Assembly (NCBI GenBank): GCA_002197995.1
Contig: NGZR01000005.1
Location: forward strand, 3,844,001 to 3,908,000
Direction of reading: 5' to 3'
Origin: Gaeumannomyces sp. JS-464
Taxonomy: Eukaryota; Ascomycota; Sordariomycetes; Magnaporthales; Magnaporthaceae
Length of the DNA: 64,000 nt
The notes below the pieces were generated by a model that ran no database searches, was not told where the DNA came from, and saw nothing but the letters and a program-made list of their open reading frames with translations. Shown piece by piece: positions 47,441-60,672 of this stretch. How positions within the stretch are numbered: position 1 is the stretch's first letter; each line of letters opens with the position of its first letter. The position numbers were made by a program, and so were the translations under genes.

Positions 47441-48529
47441 GTCCTAATTAGCGTTGTCGGAACTGCAGATTTTGGCCGCCGCGCCGGGGGAGCATCACAG
47501 GGATTCACCAGGACCACCTCCGCCCGACCGCTGGGCGGGAGAACGGCCTTCTGGGTGATGACCGCGGAATGGATCCATGACCATGGTCCGTCTGAGCACA
47601 TGGTCAGGACCTGGTCCACTGCATTGATTCCGAGACGGGCGGCCTGCCCGGCTTCGCCCAGGCGGCGCTTGGAGATCTGGCGCTGAGTTGGCTGCACCTC
47701 GTCGGGGCTCGCTTTGGCCATGACGTGGTCGCGAATAGCCTGGTCCATCTCGGCAGGCTCGACATCGCGAAGCGCGTCTGGCGTGAGCAGCATCTGCCAC
47801 GCGTAGAAGTCCGTGGACCCCAGCGTCATCGCCCGCGGCCAACGGCAGGTCGAGACCTCTGCCTGGCTTTTTCTCGGACTCGGGCCGCCTCTTCAGCCGA
47901 GTCCTCTTGGAGGTTGTCCTCGTCGTGGACGATGTCGATGGTGGTGTTTTCAAGGAGTGCATCGCACTCCTTGACCAGTTCATCGTGGCAGAGCCCGAAC
48001 TTCAGCTCTTCTGACACGACCGTGTGAGATGGGATGTTCTCCCTTGGGAAGGTTGTTGTGCCGTTTGGGGGCAGGCAGGGGTGTCCATGCCGCGGCGTAG
48101 AGTGAAAGCCTCGGTGGCTTTAAACAGCATCTGCGAAACACGGTCCGGCGAGCTGGTATCGGCCATCAGCGCCATCAGACTGGGACGCAACAGCCACCAC
48201 TTGTGGCCAAGGTCTTGGAGTTGGTTCAGGCTTTGCTTCTGCCACGCTGGTGTCACAGCTGTGAACCATGATTAGTCCCCATCTTTAGATGGGTTGTAAT
48301 TGACATTTGCCAGATCGGAGTCCGATGGCTGCCGGGTGATTAGAAGCGCATGGTCGTAGACGTTTCGGGCAAACCCAATGATGTCCGTTACGCGGTTGAT
48401 AGTTGGAGTTGCTGTAATAAATCCACGGTATTTCGCTGGGACTAGGCGAAAAACACGGTGGTAGGTTACCGCGGTGTTGCGTAAAGGCGTGTTCAGTATG
48501 AAGCCGGGTTTTTGGTTTTTCCATCCCAT
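47422..48529 (-). pseudogene. 5'-truncated relic of a fungal SNF2-type helicase
   Basis: Four consecutive minus-strand segments (48529-48272, 48256-48002, 48017-47826, 47829-47422) tile one ancestral reading path. The first reads TPLRNTAVTYHRVFRLVPAK then YRGFITATPTINRVTDIIGF, where TATPxxNRxxD matches helicase motif III of SNF2-like proteins. Next come HKWWLLRPSLMALMADTSSP, SQMLFKATEAFTLRRGMDTP, and EELKFGLCHDELVKECDALL, which I recall from a dispersed family of fungal SNF2-related proteins. The N-terminal half with the Walker motifs is missing: the path stops at the T11/A14 tract at 48529. The C-terminal end runs into telomere-like DNA. At least three frame changes are present, so it is most likely dead. 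Confidence 0.6.
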
Positions 48530-48574
48530 TTTTTTTTTTAAAAAAAAAAAAAATATATTAAAATAAAAAAAAAA
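48529..48574. repeat. T11-A14 palindromic tract with TATATTA
   Basis: T11 directly followed by A14, then an A/T-only stretch with A10, marks the 5' truncation point of the helicase relic. A similar T11-C-A24-TATAAATAAA tract lies at 52379-52424. Confidence 0.75.
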
Positions 48575-48730
48575 CGGTTTGCGGATCCGGGCGAGGAGCT
48601 CCTTAGCCCTTATAAAAAGCCTGGTGTTGGATTATCGCCGGCGGTGCGCGTGCACCCGTTGGAGGGCAGAAGACCCGGCCGGTCATGGGATCCGCCGGAC
48701 TCACGGCCTTAAGAGCGGAGGAACAGGTCT
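48575..48730. other. Spacer between helicase relic and foldback element
   Basis: GC-rich spacer with no recognised feature. Confidence 0.3.
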
Positions 48731-49110
48731 TTGGTGATCCGGATCGTGTATACCTAGGTACGTATCTGTTCTCTCGCCCTCCCTTTGGCAGATAGATCTC
48801 TTCTACTTCATGCACAATACTAAAACCCTTTCCCCAGATCACGACGATCATTGTTCATCACCTTTGGGGATCTCCGTGCCTACCAAAACAGGAGTACAGA
48901 CTTTTACCAACAAAAGCTACATTTACTAGGTGTTGGTAGGAGTTTGTACTCCTGTTTTGGTAAGCACGGGAATCCCCAAAGGTGATGAGCAGTGATCGTC
49001 GTGATCTGGGGAAAGGTTCTTGTACTGTGCATGTAGAGGGAAAGGGAAAGGGGCACCAAAGGGATGCCCGGAGGTAGGTAGGCTTGTATACATGGTCCGG
49101 ACCTTTGGAA
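48731..49110. mobile_element. Foldback (long inverted-repeat) element, MITE-like
   Basis: Two arms of ~180 bases form an imperfect hairpin around a loop at ~48912-48931. The inner ~85 bases of the arms are nearly identical when one is reversed: both contain CCCCAGATCACGACGATCA, TCATCACCTTTGGGGAT and CCAAAACAGGAGTACA. Farther out the match weakens but continues (TCTAC.TGCACA.TAC, CCCTTTGG, GTATAC, TCCGGA). It encodes no protein. Size and structure fit a non-autonomous MITE or foldback transposon; a hairpin small-RNA source is the alternative. Target-site duplications could not be identified with confidence. Confidence 0.7.
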
Positions 49111-49571
49111 TACCCGAAGGTCCCCGAAGCCTACCCAAAAGGTCCCAATCCCGTAGGTTCTATAACCCCTAATGCATGCGCCGGAATAATGCCAAATATT
49201 AAACCGACATTTTTTAAACCGCCAGGAATTCACAAGCCAAGTCAAAAAGAGGTTACTTCGGTGATCTGCATCCAATACCCTGTGGGGCGGAATTCACGCT
49301 AAAGCAAGTCATTGTTTATGCTTGTTTATGGAACCTGCGTTCGTCCGGTTTCCATGTCGCAATTAATTCGATGATCCCTGCTGCTGCTCAGCCCAGATCG
49401 ACAGTGCCCTCAGTTTGCAGATATCGCTAACCAATTAATGGGGTGCGTTTTACGCTCGTGCTTGGTAGATGGTAGCCTCCGTGCCTGGCGCGGCTTGCTC
49501 TTTTCCTGAGGCGTTTGATCTCTCATCGCAACGGCTGAAGCTGCCATCACTCCGATGCCACCGCCACCATC
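49111..49571. other. 5' flank of the polymerase gene
   Basis: About 460 bases with AT-rich patches (near 49195-49225) and no gene. It should contain the promoter of the POL4-type gene. Confidence 0.4.
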
Positions 49572-52181
49572 ATGACTTCGTGGTCGGGCCCGTCGTCGTC
49601 GGCGCCCTCGTCGTCAGGCTCCTCGTCGGAATCGCTCCGCAAAAAGAGGAATTTCTTTCGAAGGCTCCAGTCTCCCTTCGATCTGTTGCAGGGAGATGAC
49701 GACCTCGACGACAAGGAGCTGGAGCTGAGGAGGCGGTCCCAGAGCCTTCTTCCCTCGCCCAAACAAGCACGGCGAGCACAAAGAAGCCGTCCACCCCGGC
49801 TCCGGTAGACAGCCACCTCAGCAGCCTTCGCAAGAGCCCGAGCTTCATTCTCCTTGCAGCCAAGAGGTGGTGGCTGGCACTCCCATGACCACCACCCCAA
49901 CTCCAACGCCCGCGCCCAAAAACTCCCGGACAGAGGTTATCAAAGGCACTCCGCTGCACGCATTCAATCCGCGTCAGGGCGCCGCCTCGGCCGACATGAG
50001 CAGCGCATCCTTCGTCGAAGAGACCCCTCCACCTGCCGCTCCTCCCGCTGCGCCCGCCGCCCAAGGCGTGACGGCACCCGCGAGCGCCGCGAAGCTTATG
50101 CTGCGCCGCAGCACCACGGCCCCGCCCCCCACAGCGGCGGCAATTGCTACTGCGCGTGTCCGGAGCGTCTCGACGAACTCGCCATCGGTAGCAGCAGCTT
50201 CGGAACTCGGGAGGAAGCGCAAGCGGACCTCAACCCGAGGCGGCGAGGAGCAGGCGCCCGAGGAGAGGCGCATCTTCCGGGACCTCGCCTTCTTCTACGT
50301 GCCCGACAGCGACGTCGCCCCGGCCAGGCGCATCCGCATGGCCAAGGCCCAGAAGTACGGTGCCCGCCGTGTCCGCTCCCCTGCCGAGGCCACTCATGTC
50401 ATCGTCGATAAGGGACTGGAATACAAGGACATTGAGCCCCTGGTTGGCCCCTTTCTCGCCCCTGGCGCCGCGTATACTCTGGTCATTGTCAAGGAGACAT
50501 TCCCTGGCGACTGTCTAGAGTTCGGAGTTCTGCTCAACCCGCTCCAGGACAAGTATCTGATAAAAGGCTGCCCTCGGACCACGATCCAGCCAACTCCTAC
50601 ACGCGCCTCACCACAGGAACCGCCTTCTAGCTCCCAGGACTCCTTGCAACTCAAGCCTCTTGCGCCGAACAAGCGTTCTAGGAAGGCAGGTAGATACTCT
50701 AGTACGCCTCCTCGACAGGAGCCGGCAGCAGGGAGTTCAACGCGTGGGCTAGTCATGGCTTCGGAGGAGATTATAATTCCTTCTTCGCAAGAAATCCCCG
50801 ACTGCGAGGGCGACACTATGAGGTTTCAGAACGACAAGATGCAAGAAACTGAGACCTGGAGTCGGGAGAAAGGGCCCAAAGACGAACTCAGCAGCTACAT
50901 CGAGTTAATGGCGCAGTACAAGGACTTCCCACTAGAAGACCAAGATGACGATGTGTTCTCGGTGAGGGAATCCGAGCTGGCCACGTCGGACGGGGAGGAA
51001 GGCAAGGACGGCAGCGGGTCAGAAGATGAGCGCAGCCACAAGACACGCGGCGGCGGCGGCGGCAGATCAAAGTCTGGGCGGAAGACGACAACGTGGGAGG
51101 ATGGATTCGCATGCAATCACGGCGGGACCAAAGGCGACAAGGCAGCCGAGGCAAAAGCGAACCCCAACGCGCGGACCATCGAAATCCTCCAAAGCATGTG
51201 CGACTTTTACGAGCGCATCAGCGACCACTGGCGCACGACTGCGTACCGCAAGGCCATCAGGACGCTGCGGCGCACGACGGACCGCTGGATCGCGACCGAG
51301 GAGGAGGCGGCGCGGCTGCCGGCGGTGGGCCGCGGCTAGCGCAGAAGATTGCCGAGATCGCGGCCACGGACCGCCTGCGCAGGCTCGAGTACGCGCGCGC
51401 CGAGCCGCTCGACGCGGTCCTGCAGACGTTCCTGGGCATCTACGGCGTCGGGCTCGCGCAGGCGCAAAAGTGGATCAGCCAGGGGTTCCGCACGCTCGAG
51501 GACCTGGCGGCGCGCGCGAGGCTGACGCCGGCGCAGCGCATGGGCATCGAGCGGTACGGCGACCTCAACTCGCGCATCCCGCGGGCCGAGGTCGAGGCGC
51601 TCGGCGAGCTGGTGCGGCGCTCGGCGGCGCTCGTCGACCCGGACGTGGAGCTGCTCATCGGCGGCAGCTACCGGCGCGGCGCCGACTCGTCCGGGGACGT
51701 GGACTTCATCGTCACCAAAAAGGGCACCGCCAGCACGGACGAGATGGTCCCGTTCCTCGATGCGCTGGTGGCGCGCCTGACCGAGTCCGGCACGGTGGTG
51801 GCGACGGTCGCGGCGCTGCGGACGGACCGGCCGGGAGGGAGCAAGTGGCACGGCTGCTGCGTGCTGCCGCAGGACCCGGGGACGGCGGCGGCAGGCTCTC
51901 GGCCGGTCTGGCGGCGTGTCGACTTTCTCCTAGTCCCCGAGACCGAGTACGGTGCTGCGTTGATTTACTTCACGGGCAACGACATTTTCAACCGCAGCAT
52001 GAGGTTGCTAGCATCCAAGAAGGGCATGCGCCTCAACCAGCACGGACTCTACCAGGATGTGCTGCGGGGTCCAAACCGCAGCAAAGTCACGACCGGGATG
52101 TTGGTCGAGGGCAGGGACGAGAGGAGGATATTCGAGATTCTGGGGGTCAAGTGGCGAGAGCCCTGCGAACGGTGGTGCTAA
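49572..52181 (+). CDS. POL4: DNA polymerase X family (POL4 / lambda-like)
   Basis: A gap-filling polymerase for end joining and base-excision repair, acting in the nucleus. The start at 49572 gives MTSWSGPSSSAPSSSG; the N-terminus is disordered. A BRCT-like domain lies around 50270-50520 (RRIFRDLAFFYVPDSDVAPARR..THVIVDKGLEY). After an acidic Ser-rich linker comes the polymerase core: NARTIEILQSMCDFYERISD and WRTTAYRKAIRTL (8-kDa domain), FLGIYGVGLAQAQKWISQGF (helix-hairpin-helix), and the catalytic GGSYRRGADSSGDVDFIV, whose GS and DVD residues are diagnostic, then VDFLLVPETEYGAALIYFTG, and the end KWREPCERWC. One base is missing near 51330 (AVG then PRLAQKIAEIA) and the frame changes once between 49760 and 49860. 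About 870 residues, no certain intron. Confidence 0.92.
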
Positions 52182-53069
52182 TATTTGGTCCCCCTTCCCC
52201 TTATACTCCTGATGATTTATGCGTCCATGACCCCTTTGACTTTTGCATTGACAGCGAGGAATACCTAGGCTTGTATAAAGGCAGGATATTTGACCTGGGC
52301 GGTATGCTGGGCTTGTTTAACAGCCTTGTCCCTGGTTCTTTAGATGGGGCGCTGTAGTCTTCGTGGTTTTTGACTTGGTTTTTTTTTTTCAAAAAAAAAA
52401 AAAAAAAAAAAAAATATAAATAAACCCACTTGTTTTCAGTTCTACTATTCGCCTTCCTGCGTCGAGGGAAACAATGGCGCGGATGCATATGCACTCCCGG
52501 GAAGATTGCATGTCTCGATAAGATGAATGGATCCTTGGATGGCAGCAGATGCCAAAATGACAGGCGGGGAGGCACCGCAAACTGGGAGTCTCCAGGCGGC
52601 CTGGGCGCCCAAACGGCGGCTCACTACCCGATCTGGAATGGCGCGCGCGGGAAAACCCTTAGCCTTCCTTCCCCGCGGCCTTGACTGGACCAGGGTCAGG
52701 GTCCAGAGCCGCTGTGGTGCCCGCCCCGCCAGTGCGACGTGCAGGTAAAAATTTCGATTTTGGGCGCGAGCTCTTTGGGTCACAAAAAAAAAAAAAAACG
52801 AATCGCGGCTCGACCTGATCCCACCCAACTTCCGCATACTGCCCTTTTGCGGTGTGGAAATTTTCGTGTTTTCTTTTTATCTTGTTTCTCTCCCTCCTCT
52901 TCCCCGTACTCTTCATCCGTCCTGCCGACCGAGCACAGCACCAGGGCCAGAGCAACTCAGTCGACACTCTTTCTCGCGCCCTCTTTTGTGCCGCCGACGT
53001 TATCCGCCGCCTTTGGTCTGCCCCGCTCCGCTCGTTCAAAGGACTACCACCGCCCCCAGCCACGCCATC
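52182..53069. other. Intergenic with T11-C-A24 tract
   Basis: This lies between the polymerase stop and the methyltransferase ATG. A T11-C-A24 palindromic tract followed by TATAAATAAA lies at 52379-52424, and an A14-15 run near 52783. Pyrimidine-rich DNA at ~52860-53060 is the likely methyltransferase promoter and leader. Confidence 0.5.
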
Positions 53070-54756
<1,687 letters not shown>

Positions 54757-55981
54757 GTGGTCATCGGGACCCCGTCGCTGGGCTGTGTCGGCTGGTGCAT
54801 GTCGTGATCCGCCCGGCTACAGAGGTCGCAACATCGCTGCTCGAAGAGAAAAGCGCTGATGTTTCCGGCTCATCTGTCTCTGGGTATGGATCATGGGGGA
54901 GGCCTCGGTAGCCAGCGTTTGCGCCGCCTCTCGTGAGACTGTAGTAAGCCTCACACCTGAACTTTGCTCGGAAGGATATTGGTAAACTGCCAACGGAGCG
55001 AGCAAAGGAAATTGCCTGGGCTCTTTGCCCCCTGTCAGTGTGGCTGCTGCTTCACCGACCGCCACTTTGTTGTCATTTTTCCGTCTTCATCATGCTTCGG
55101 AGTTGGGCTAGATGGTATAGGTCGCGTTTGGCGGTGGCGGCGTAGAGAAGACGCGCAACATATTGGAGTTGACACGCTTAGAGTCGTTAATAAGACGACA
55201 TTGAAAGCAAGCGGGGGGCTATAGCGGTGGCATGAACTCCCCCTGAAACGACCGCCCCGGGGCAGTGTATCACGGGAATGTGTGCATACGCGATGTCATC
55301 TGCATATGATCGCTCTTGGGTATGCCCCCGTAATGAAGACTCTCCCTTCCCTTGGTCCAGGTCGGTCCCGATCATTCTCCTCGTTCTTTTGAGCTGATTT
55401 ATCTTCGCTGAAGACCGGACCAGGTCTCTGCTCTTCTCCCCGTCCACCTTCGCAGAGTTCAGGGGCTGTGCCCATGGCCCAAATAAATTGAAACCTGGTC
55501 TATCTTGTATTCGGTTGCGTTCATAATCATTATGTGTATGCATCTAACATCATTAATCTCTATAATAATGGGGAGCACAGTAAAGTAGAATAACTTTTTT
55601 TCTCCTAATCGTCCCTCTCGAGTCCTTGGCGTCACATGTCCGACCTAGTCGAATTTCGGGTTTGATTCTTCTCCTGTCGCGAGATTTCTCCTTTTCGCCA
55701 GGGGGCCTTCCAGATCATTTCGTTCGGAGCGCACTGGGTGAGATTTTTTTCTCTGTTTGAGGGTGTTATACTCCTCCTTTCCTGTTTTTTTTTTTTTTAA
55801 TGTTTTTTTTTTCTCTCTCAATCCTTTGATTTGTTTGATTTCTTGGCATTGTCCTGCCTGCCTGCAAGGTTCTCCAAAGTAGGAGATCAGGGGTCATCCG
55901 GGGTCCAGGTCAAGCAAGGTCTGGTAGCAGAACGACCCGACCCTGGCCTCCCGTATATCGTCTCCCTCGGGCCGCCACGTT
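54757..55981. other. Intergenic between convergent genes
   Basis: This holds the 3' ends of the methyltransferase (plus) and AGM1 (minus). It is AT-richer at 55480-55860, with T14 at ~55785 and AATAAA-like signals on both strands. No gene is seen. Confidence 0.45.
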
Positions 55982-57713
55982 CTAGACAGCGCCGCCGTAG
56001 GTCGCAATGATGCGCTTAACGTGGTTCGCCAACTCATCGGCCTCGGTCTTGGACGCGGCCTCAGCGTAGACACGGCACACGTTCTCAGTGCCCGAGGCGC
56101 GCGCAAAGGAGCGGGCCGAGGTGTACTTCCTCACGACAGCGTCAATCTCGTCCTGGGCGCCGGGCGGGTGCGAAAGACGGCGTTCGGCGTCGGTGGTCTT
56201 GAACAGGTCCTTGTCGCGCACCTCGACCTTGACCAGGCGGTTGGGCAGATCCGTGTACGTCATGGCCCAGTCGCGCATGGTCCACGACTTGTGGGCCAGG
56301 ATGACCTCGACCATGAGCATGTCCGAGATGGCGTCACCGACCGTTTGGTTGATGAGGTCCGAGCAGGCGGCCAGGGTCTCAAGCGCCTCTTTCTGGGCCG
56401 GGCTCTGGGGCTCCTTCTCGCGGAACAGGCGCATGGCGTCGGTCGAGAAGACGACTGTGCCGTGGCCGTTGGCCTCAAAGTACACACCGACATCGAAGTT
56501 GCAGGCGGCGTGGTGCAGATGCTTGACGCCCGTCGCAGTGCAGACCACTGGAAGGCGGAGGTGCTGCGTGATATAGTGGGTACTGGCACCGTTGGCGTAT
56601 GCCGTCTGCACCACACCGATGCGCAGGTCGTCCTCCAGGTTGGCCGACCGGACAAGATCGCCGATGAAGGAGGCGTACAGCGACGAGATGCGGTCGCCAT
56701 CAAGCATGAAGAAGCCCGTGTCCGGGTCGGTCCAGTAGTAGATGAGCCTGTCGGCATCGCCGTCGAGCGAGCAGTTGCGCACACCAGGCACCGGCTGGGG
56801 CGTTGGCGGGGCGCGCTGCTTCGTCTTGACAAAGTCGGCTCCGGACTAGCAAGAGGCAAACAAAACGACAGGGTCAGTCTAGTGCCCTAACCTTGGCGCC
56901 AGCAAAAGGATCATGGGCCGCGACCGCTGCGGTAAATGCGGGACTTACATCTAGGTTCAGAACCTCGGGACGAAGGACGTCATCGTTGACCACTTTGACG
57001 TCGATGATGCCCTTGTTGATGTACTTGAGCAGCTCGGACAGCTTGGGACCACCGACTCCATTGGCGCAGTCGACGGTGAGAGGGCCGTTGACCTTCTTTC
57101 CCCTCAGGGCCTTCTCGAAGGCGGCGGCAAGCTTCTTGTAGTAGCCGGCCTCGCTGACCTCTCCGTAGGCCTTGGGCGTGCCCTCGGTGTTGGTGCAGCG
57201 GACGAGGTAGTGCAGCTGTGGGGTCGTCAGGATCTTGTAGTCGACAGCCTCGGCGTTGACGGCGGCGAGGGCAGCGGCCAGGGCGCCGACGAGCTTGTGG
57301 CCCGAGGGGCGGGTGTCGCGGCCGTAGATGACCTTTGCCGGGGCGGAGAGGTCGATGTTGAGCTTGGTGGCAAGCTTGGCGTAGGTGTCGGCCAGGTCCT
57401 TGTCGGTTTGGCAGTTGACGAGAGCGGTGGCGTAGGCCTCCCAGTCCTGCTCGAGCATCTCGCCCATGGGGTCGACGATCTTGACGCCGTTGTCAGCAGC
57501 CGGGTTGTGGCTGGCCGTGATCATGACGCCGATGGCCTGGCTGCCGAGCTTGCGGCTGCGCAGGGCGGCGAGCAGGCCGACGCGGAAGCTGATGCCCTCA
57601 AGCAGGTCGGCCTTCATGCGGAAGCCGGCGGTGCCGTATGTGTAGAGCTTGCCGGCGGGAAGCGGCACGATGGGGTGCTTCTGCGACGCGGCGACGATGC
57701 TCTGGGCGTCCAT
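55982..57713 (-). CDS. AGM1: Phosphoacetylglucosamine mutase
   Basis: This cytosolic enzyme converts GlcNAc-6-P to GlcNAc-1-P on the route to UDP-GlcNAc, needed for chitin, glycans and GPI anchors. Two exons, 57713..56949 and 56845..55982, encode 542 residues, the normal family length; the intron starts GTAAGT and ends GCTAG. All signature parts are present: MDAQSIVAASQKHP start, YGTAGFRMKADLL, the phosphoserine loop GVMITASHNP, the metal loop SLDGDADRLIYY just after the intron, and the phosphate-binding loop FARASGTENVCRVYAEA near the C-terminus. The frame is intact throughout, in contrast to the neighbours. It is divergent from MUS81 across a shared ~970-bp upstream region. Confidence 0.95.
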
Positions 57714-58682
57714 GGCTGCGGGGCTGGCGGACGATTGCGGATTGCGGCGGCTGGCGATGGAAGAACGAGGCGTAGATGGCGATGCGGAAGACGGCCACCA
57801 CACACTACTGGCAGCCAGGAAGTGAACAGAAAGACGGTCAGGGCTGGCGGGCTGGCTGGGAGAGGGGCAAGGAGCTTAAAAGAGACAGCTGAGGTCTTTC
57901 GGCGCGCACCGCAGGCTCCGCCCTGTGAGCTTGCATGGCCAAGCCCGCGTCCAGTCGAGCGGGCGGCCAGCGCGGGCGGGTGTGGCACGGCGGGGTAATT
58001 AAGTGGCGCCAGCTGGGCGACGCAGTCAGCCCCACCTCGAGACAGGGTACAGCTTCAACTGCCCCTGGATACAGCATGGGTGTTCTGCACGTCGCTCCAA
58101 GCAGAAAACCTCCAGTCACCTCGCGTCCTCACATTCACGCCACACAAGTCCAGACCGCACTTCCAGGCGGGTGGGGTCACGGCAATCCCGGTGGCTCTGC
58201 CCCTGGATCCGAATGCATGTTGGTGCTTTACCGCTGTTCTGCCGCTCGATTGGTGTTTCATGTTGAGGGCGTTCCGTCTCGCTGGTTTGTGGTTTCCATG
58301 GGAGCGGGGAGTACCTGAGTGGGGATGCCAGCCAGGATATATCATGTGACTTGGCGATTGTCGCACTTTGATGACGCGCCATCCGACGCGTCGGGTTTCT
58401 CTCCTTGTCCGGTCCCGCCACCCTTGTCTGCCTTGGAGGCCATCACCATTGCTTCGTCACAGCTCCTCTCCTGGCTACCTAAACAACTCCCTAGATTCTA
58501 CTCGAGCGCGGATGTAGAGCCATCCTCGCTTGTGTCGCTCCTCGATTCGTTCGGCGAGAATGAATGCCCCCGCGTCGCCATTGTGAACAGCCGGCCCAGT
58601 CTTGTGTCCCCCAACCCGTGCGCTTTACAACTTGCTCCCAACGCATCTACATGAGCTCGCTTCCCCCTTGCCACAGGACGTG
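57714..58682. promoter_or_regulatory. Shared divergent promoter region of AGM1 and MUS81
   Basis: These 969 bases separate the two start codons. No other gene is visible. It must contain both promoters, but no factor site stands out. Just before the MUS81 ATG, CTTGCCACAG looks like a 3' splice site, so an untranslated first exon is possible. Confidence 0.5.
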
Positions 58683-60554
58683 ATGCCGGAAGAGGAGTGC
58701 GCAAACCCGCTGCTGCTCCAGTGGGTCAAGGAGTGGTGGGAGCTTGCCCGCGAGCGCAACTCCAAGGGCGTCACGACTTACAAGCATGCATACGACTCGC
58801 TAAAAGCATGCCCCATAACGTTCACACACCCTTCCCAGCTCCAGCAGCTCCGGGGCTTTGGCCCCGGACTCTGTGGCCGTCTCACCGATGCCCTCAAAAA
58901 GCACTGCGAGACGAACGGCCTGCCCATGCCGAAACCCCAGTCAAGGTCCAAAGCCGCGCGCGCCGCCTCAAACATCTCGCAGCTGCTCGATGGGGACGAG
59001 GACTCAGGGCCCTCGGAGCCCGCGTCCAAAAAGCCGAGGAAAACCAAGGAGTATGTCCCGGCGTACAGGACGGGGGCCTACGCCCTGATCATGGCTCTTT
59101 CCTCGGCGAACCAGGACGCCCAGGTCGGGCTGCCCAAGGCTGAGCTCATCGAGCTCGCTCAGCCGCATTGCGACGCCTCCTTCACCGCTCCAAGCGACCC
59201 GACCAAGTTCTACACGGCCTGGAACTCGATGAAGAGCCTGCTGCAGAAAGAGCTCGTCTACGAGAGGGGCCGTCCGCTCAAGCGCTACGCCCTGACCGAC
59301 GAGGGCTGGGACGTTGCTCTCAGAGTCAAAGAGACGGCAGAGGCCCGGGGCGCTTCCTTCGGGGCCGTGGGGCCAACTCGTCAAGAGGCCAGAAGTACTG
59401 GCGGCTCACGGACAGCGGCGGACCCCGTGCCTGCTCAGACTAGGACCGCGTGCCCACCGCGCGCAGATGTCGACATCGCCATAGCAGAAGAAGAAGTGAA
59501 CGAGGACAGGGGCGATCGACAGCCACCGCCGCACTCGCAGTACAGCGACGTCGTCTCAGACGGGCCTGTGATATCCGATGACAACTCCCTGCCGACCTTT
59601 ACCCCGATCCGTCTGCCTCCTGGATCGTTCAAGGTTCATCTCGTGCTCGACGTGCGTGAGGTCAGGGCCAAGACGGGATAGGGACTACATGCAGCAAGAG
59701 CTGGCAAAGAAAGGGGTCACACCCATCATGCGCAGCCTGGAGCTCGGCGACGCGCTGTGGGTGGCCAAGTGCGACGACCCGACGCTCCTCGGCCGCATGG
59801 GCGCCGAGGGCGACGAGGTGGTGCTGGATTACATTGCGGAGCGGAAGCGGCTCGACGACCTGGTCAGCAGTGTCAAGGACGGCCGGTTCCACGAGCAGAA
59901 GTTCCGTCTTCGGCGCTCCGGGGTGCGCAACGTCGTCTACATCGTCGAGGAGATCACCATGGACAGCCAGTACTTTCAGCGCTACGAGGAGATGGCCGAG
60001 TCAGCCATAGCCTCGACCCAAGTCGTCAACGGCTTCTTCCTTAAGCGCACCCTCAAGATGGACGAGACAATCGCCTATATCACCCGCCTGACGCGTATGC
60101 TGAAGGCGCGGTACGAGAGCAGGACTCTGCACGTCATCCCACCCGAGTCCTGACGGCGAAGAACTACCTCCCCTTACTTGCACACCTGCGCAGCGACAAG
60201 GATGCGACGGCGGAGACGGCCCTTTCCACTTCGGCGGTGCGGGACTACTACATCAGCTACCCGGCCTTCGCTTCGCTGGCGTCCAAATCGGACATGATGA
60301 CATTGAGAGACGTCTACCTCAAGATGCTCATGTGCACAAAGGGCATCACGGGCGACAAGGCCATCGAGATCCAGAAACGGTGGCCAACGCCATACGACTT
60401 TGTCAAGGCCTTCGAGGCGTGCGGCGGCAACGACGAGGCCAGCAAGAAGAGGAAGCGCGAGATGGTATCGGGCCAGATGGCCAGCCTGCTTGGTCGCAAA
60501 AAGGTCACCAAAGCCTTCAGCCAGAAGCTCGCCGAGGTTTGGGGCGATGCTTGA
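58683..60554 (+). CDS. MUS81: Crossover junction endonuclease MUS81
   Basis: Catalytic subunit of the MUS81-EME1 nuclease that cuts branched DNA at stalled forks and recombination intermediates. The start MPEEECANPLLLQWVKEWW fits fungal homologues; HhH-like SLKACPITF..LRGFGPGLCGRL follows, then a winged-helix region (LIMALSSANQDAQVGLPKAEL, read in parts). The nuclease core is VLDVREV, then LELGDALWVAK and DYIAERKRLDDLVSSVKDGRF, which carries the GD..ERKxxxD catalytic signature, and KFRLRRSGVRNVVYIVEE. The C-terminal HhH part (MCTKGITGDKAIEIQKRWPT) ends VWGDA. One extra base near 59677 (KT then DRDYM) and one missing base near 60145 (PPE then VLTAKNYL) must be corrected; total ~623 residues. 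Its stop lies 118 bases from the convergent riboflavin synthase stop. Confidence 0.95.
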
Positions 60555-60672
60555 CTGTCTAGAGTTTCCTTTCTTCCAACCCATATACTACTGTTTTGTT
60601 TAGTATCCTCTGCTTGGTTTTTTTTTTTTTGAGTCTCTCATCCATACCCCCAAGTCCCACGATGCCACTACT

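Noticed and set aside
48731..49110. CRISPR-like or tandem repeat reading of the repeated motifs
   Set aside because: The copies are in inverted orientation around one loop, which is a foldback, not an array.
57210..57998. 262-codon plus-strand ORF opposite AGM1
   Set aside because: Antisense shadow; runs past the AGM1 start into the promoter without motifs.
58602..58682. N-terminal extension of MUS81
   Set aside because: The extra codons begin with TTG and follow no homologue I know; ATG 58683 gives the usual ECANPLLLQWVKEW start.
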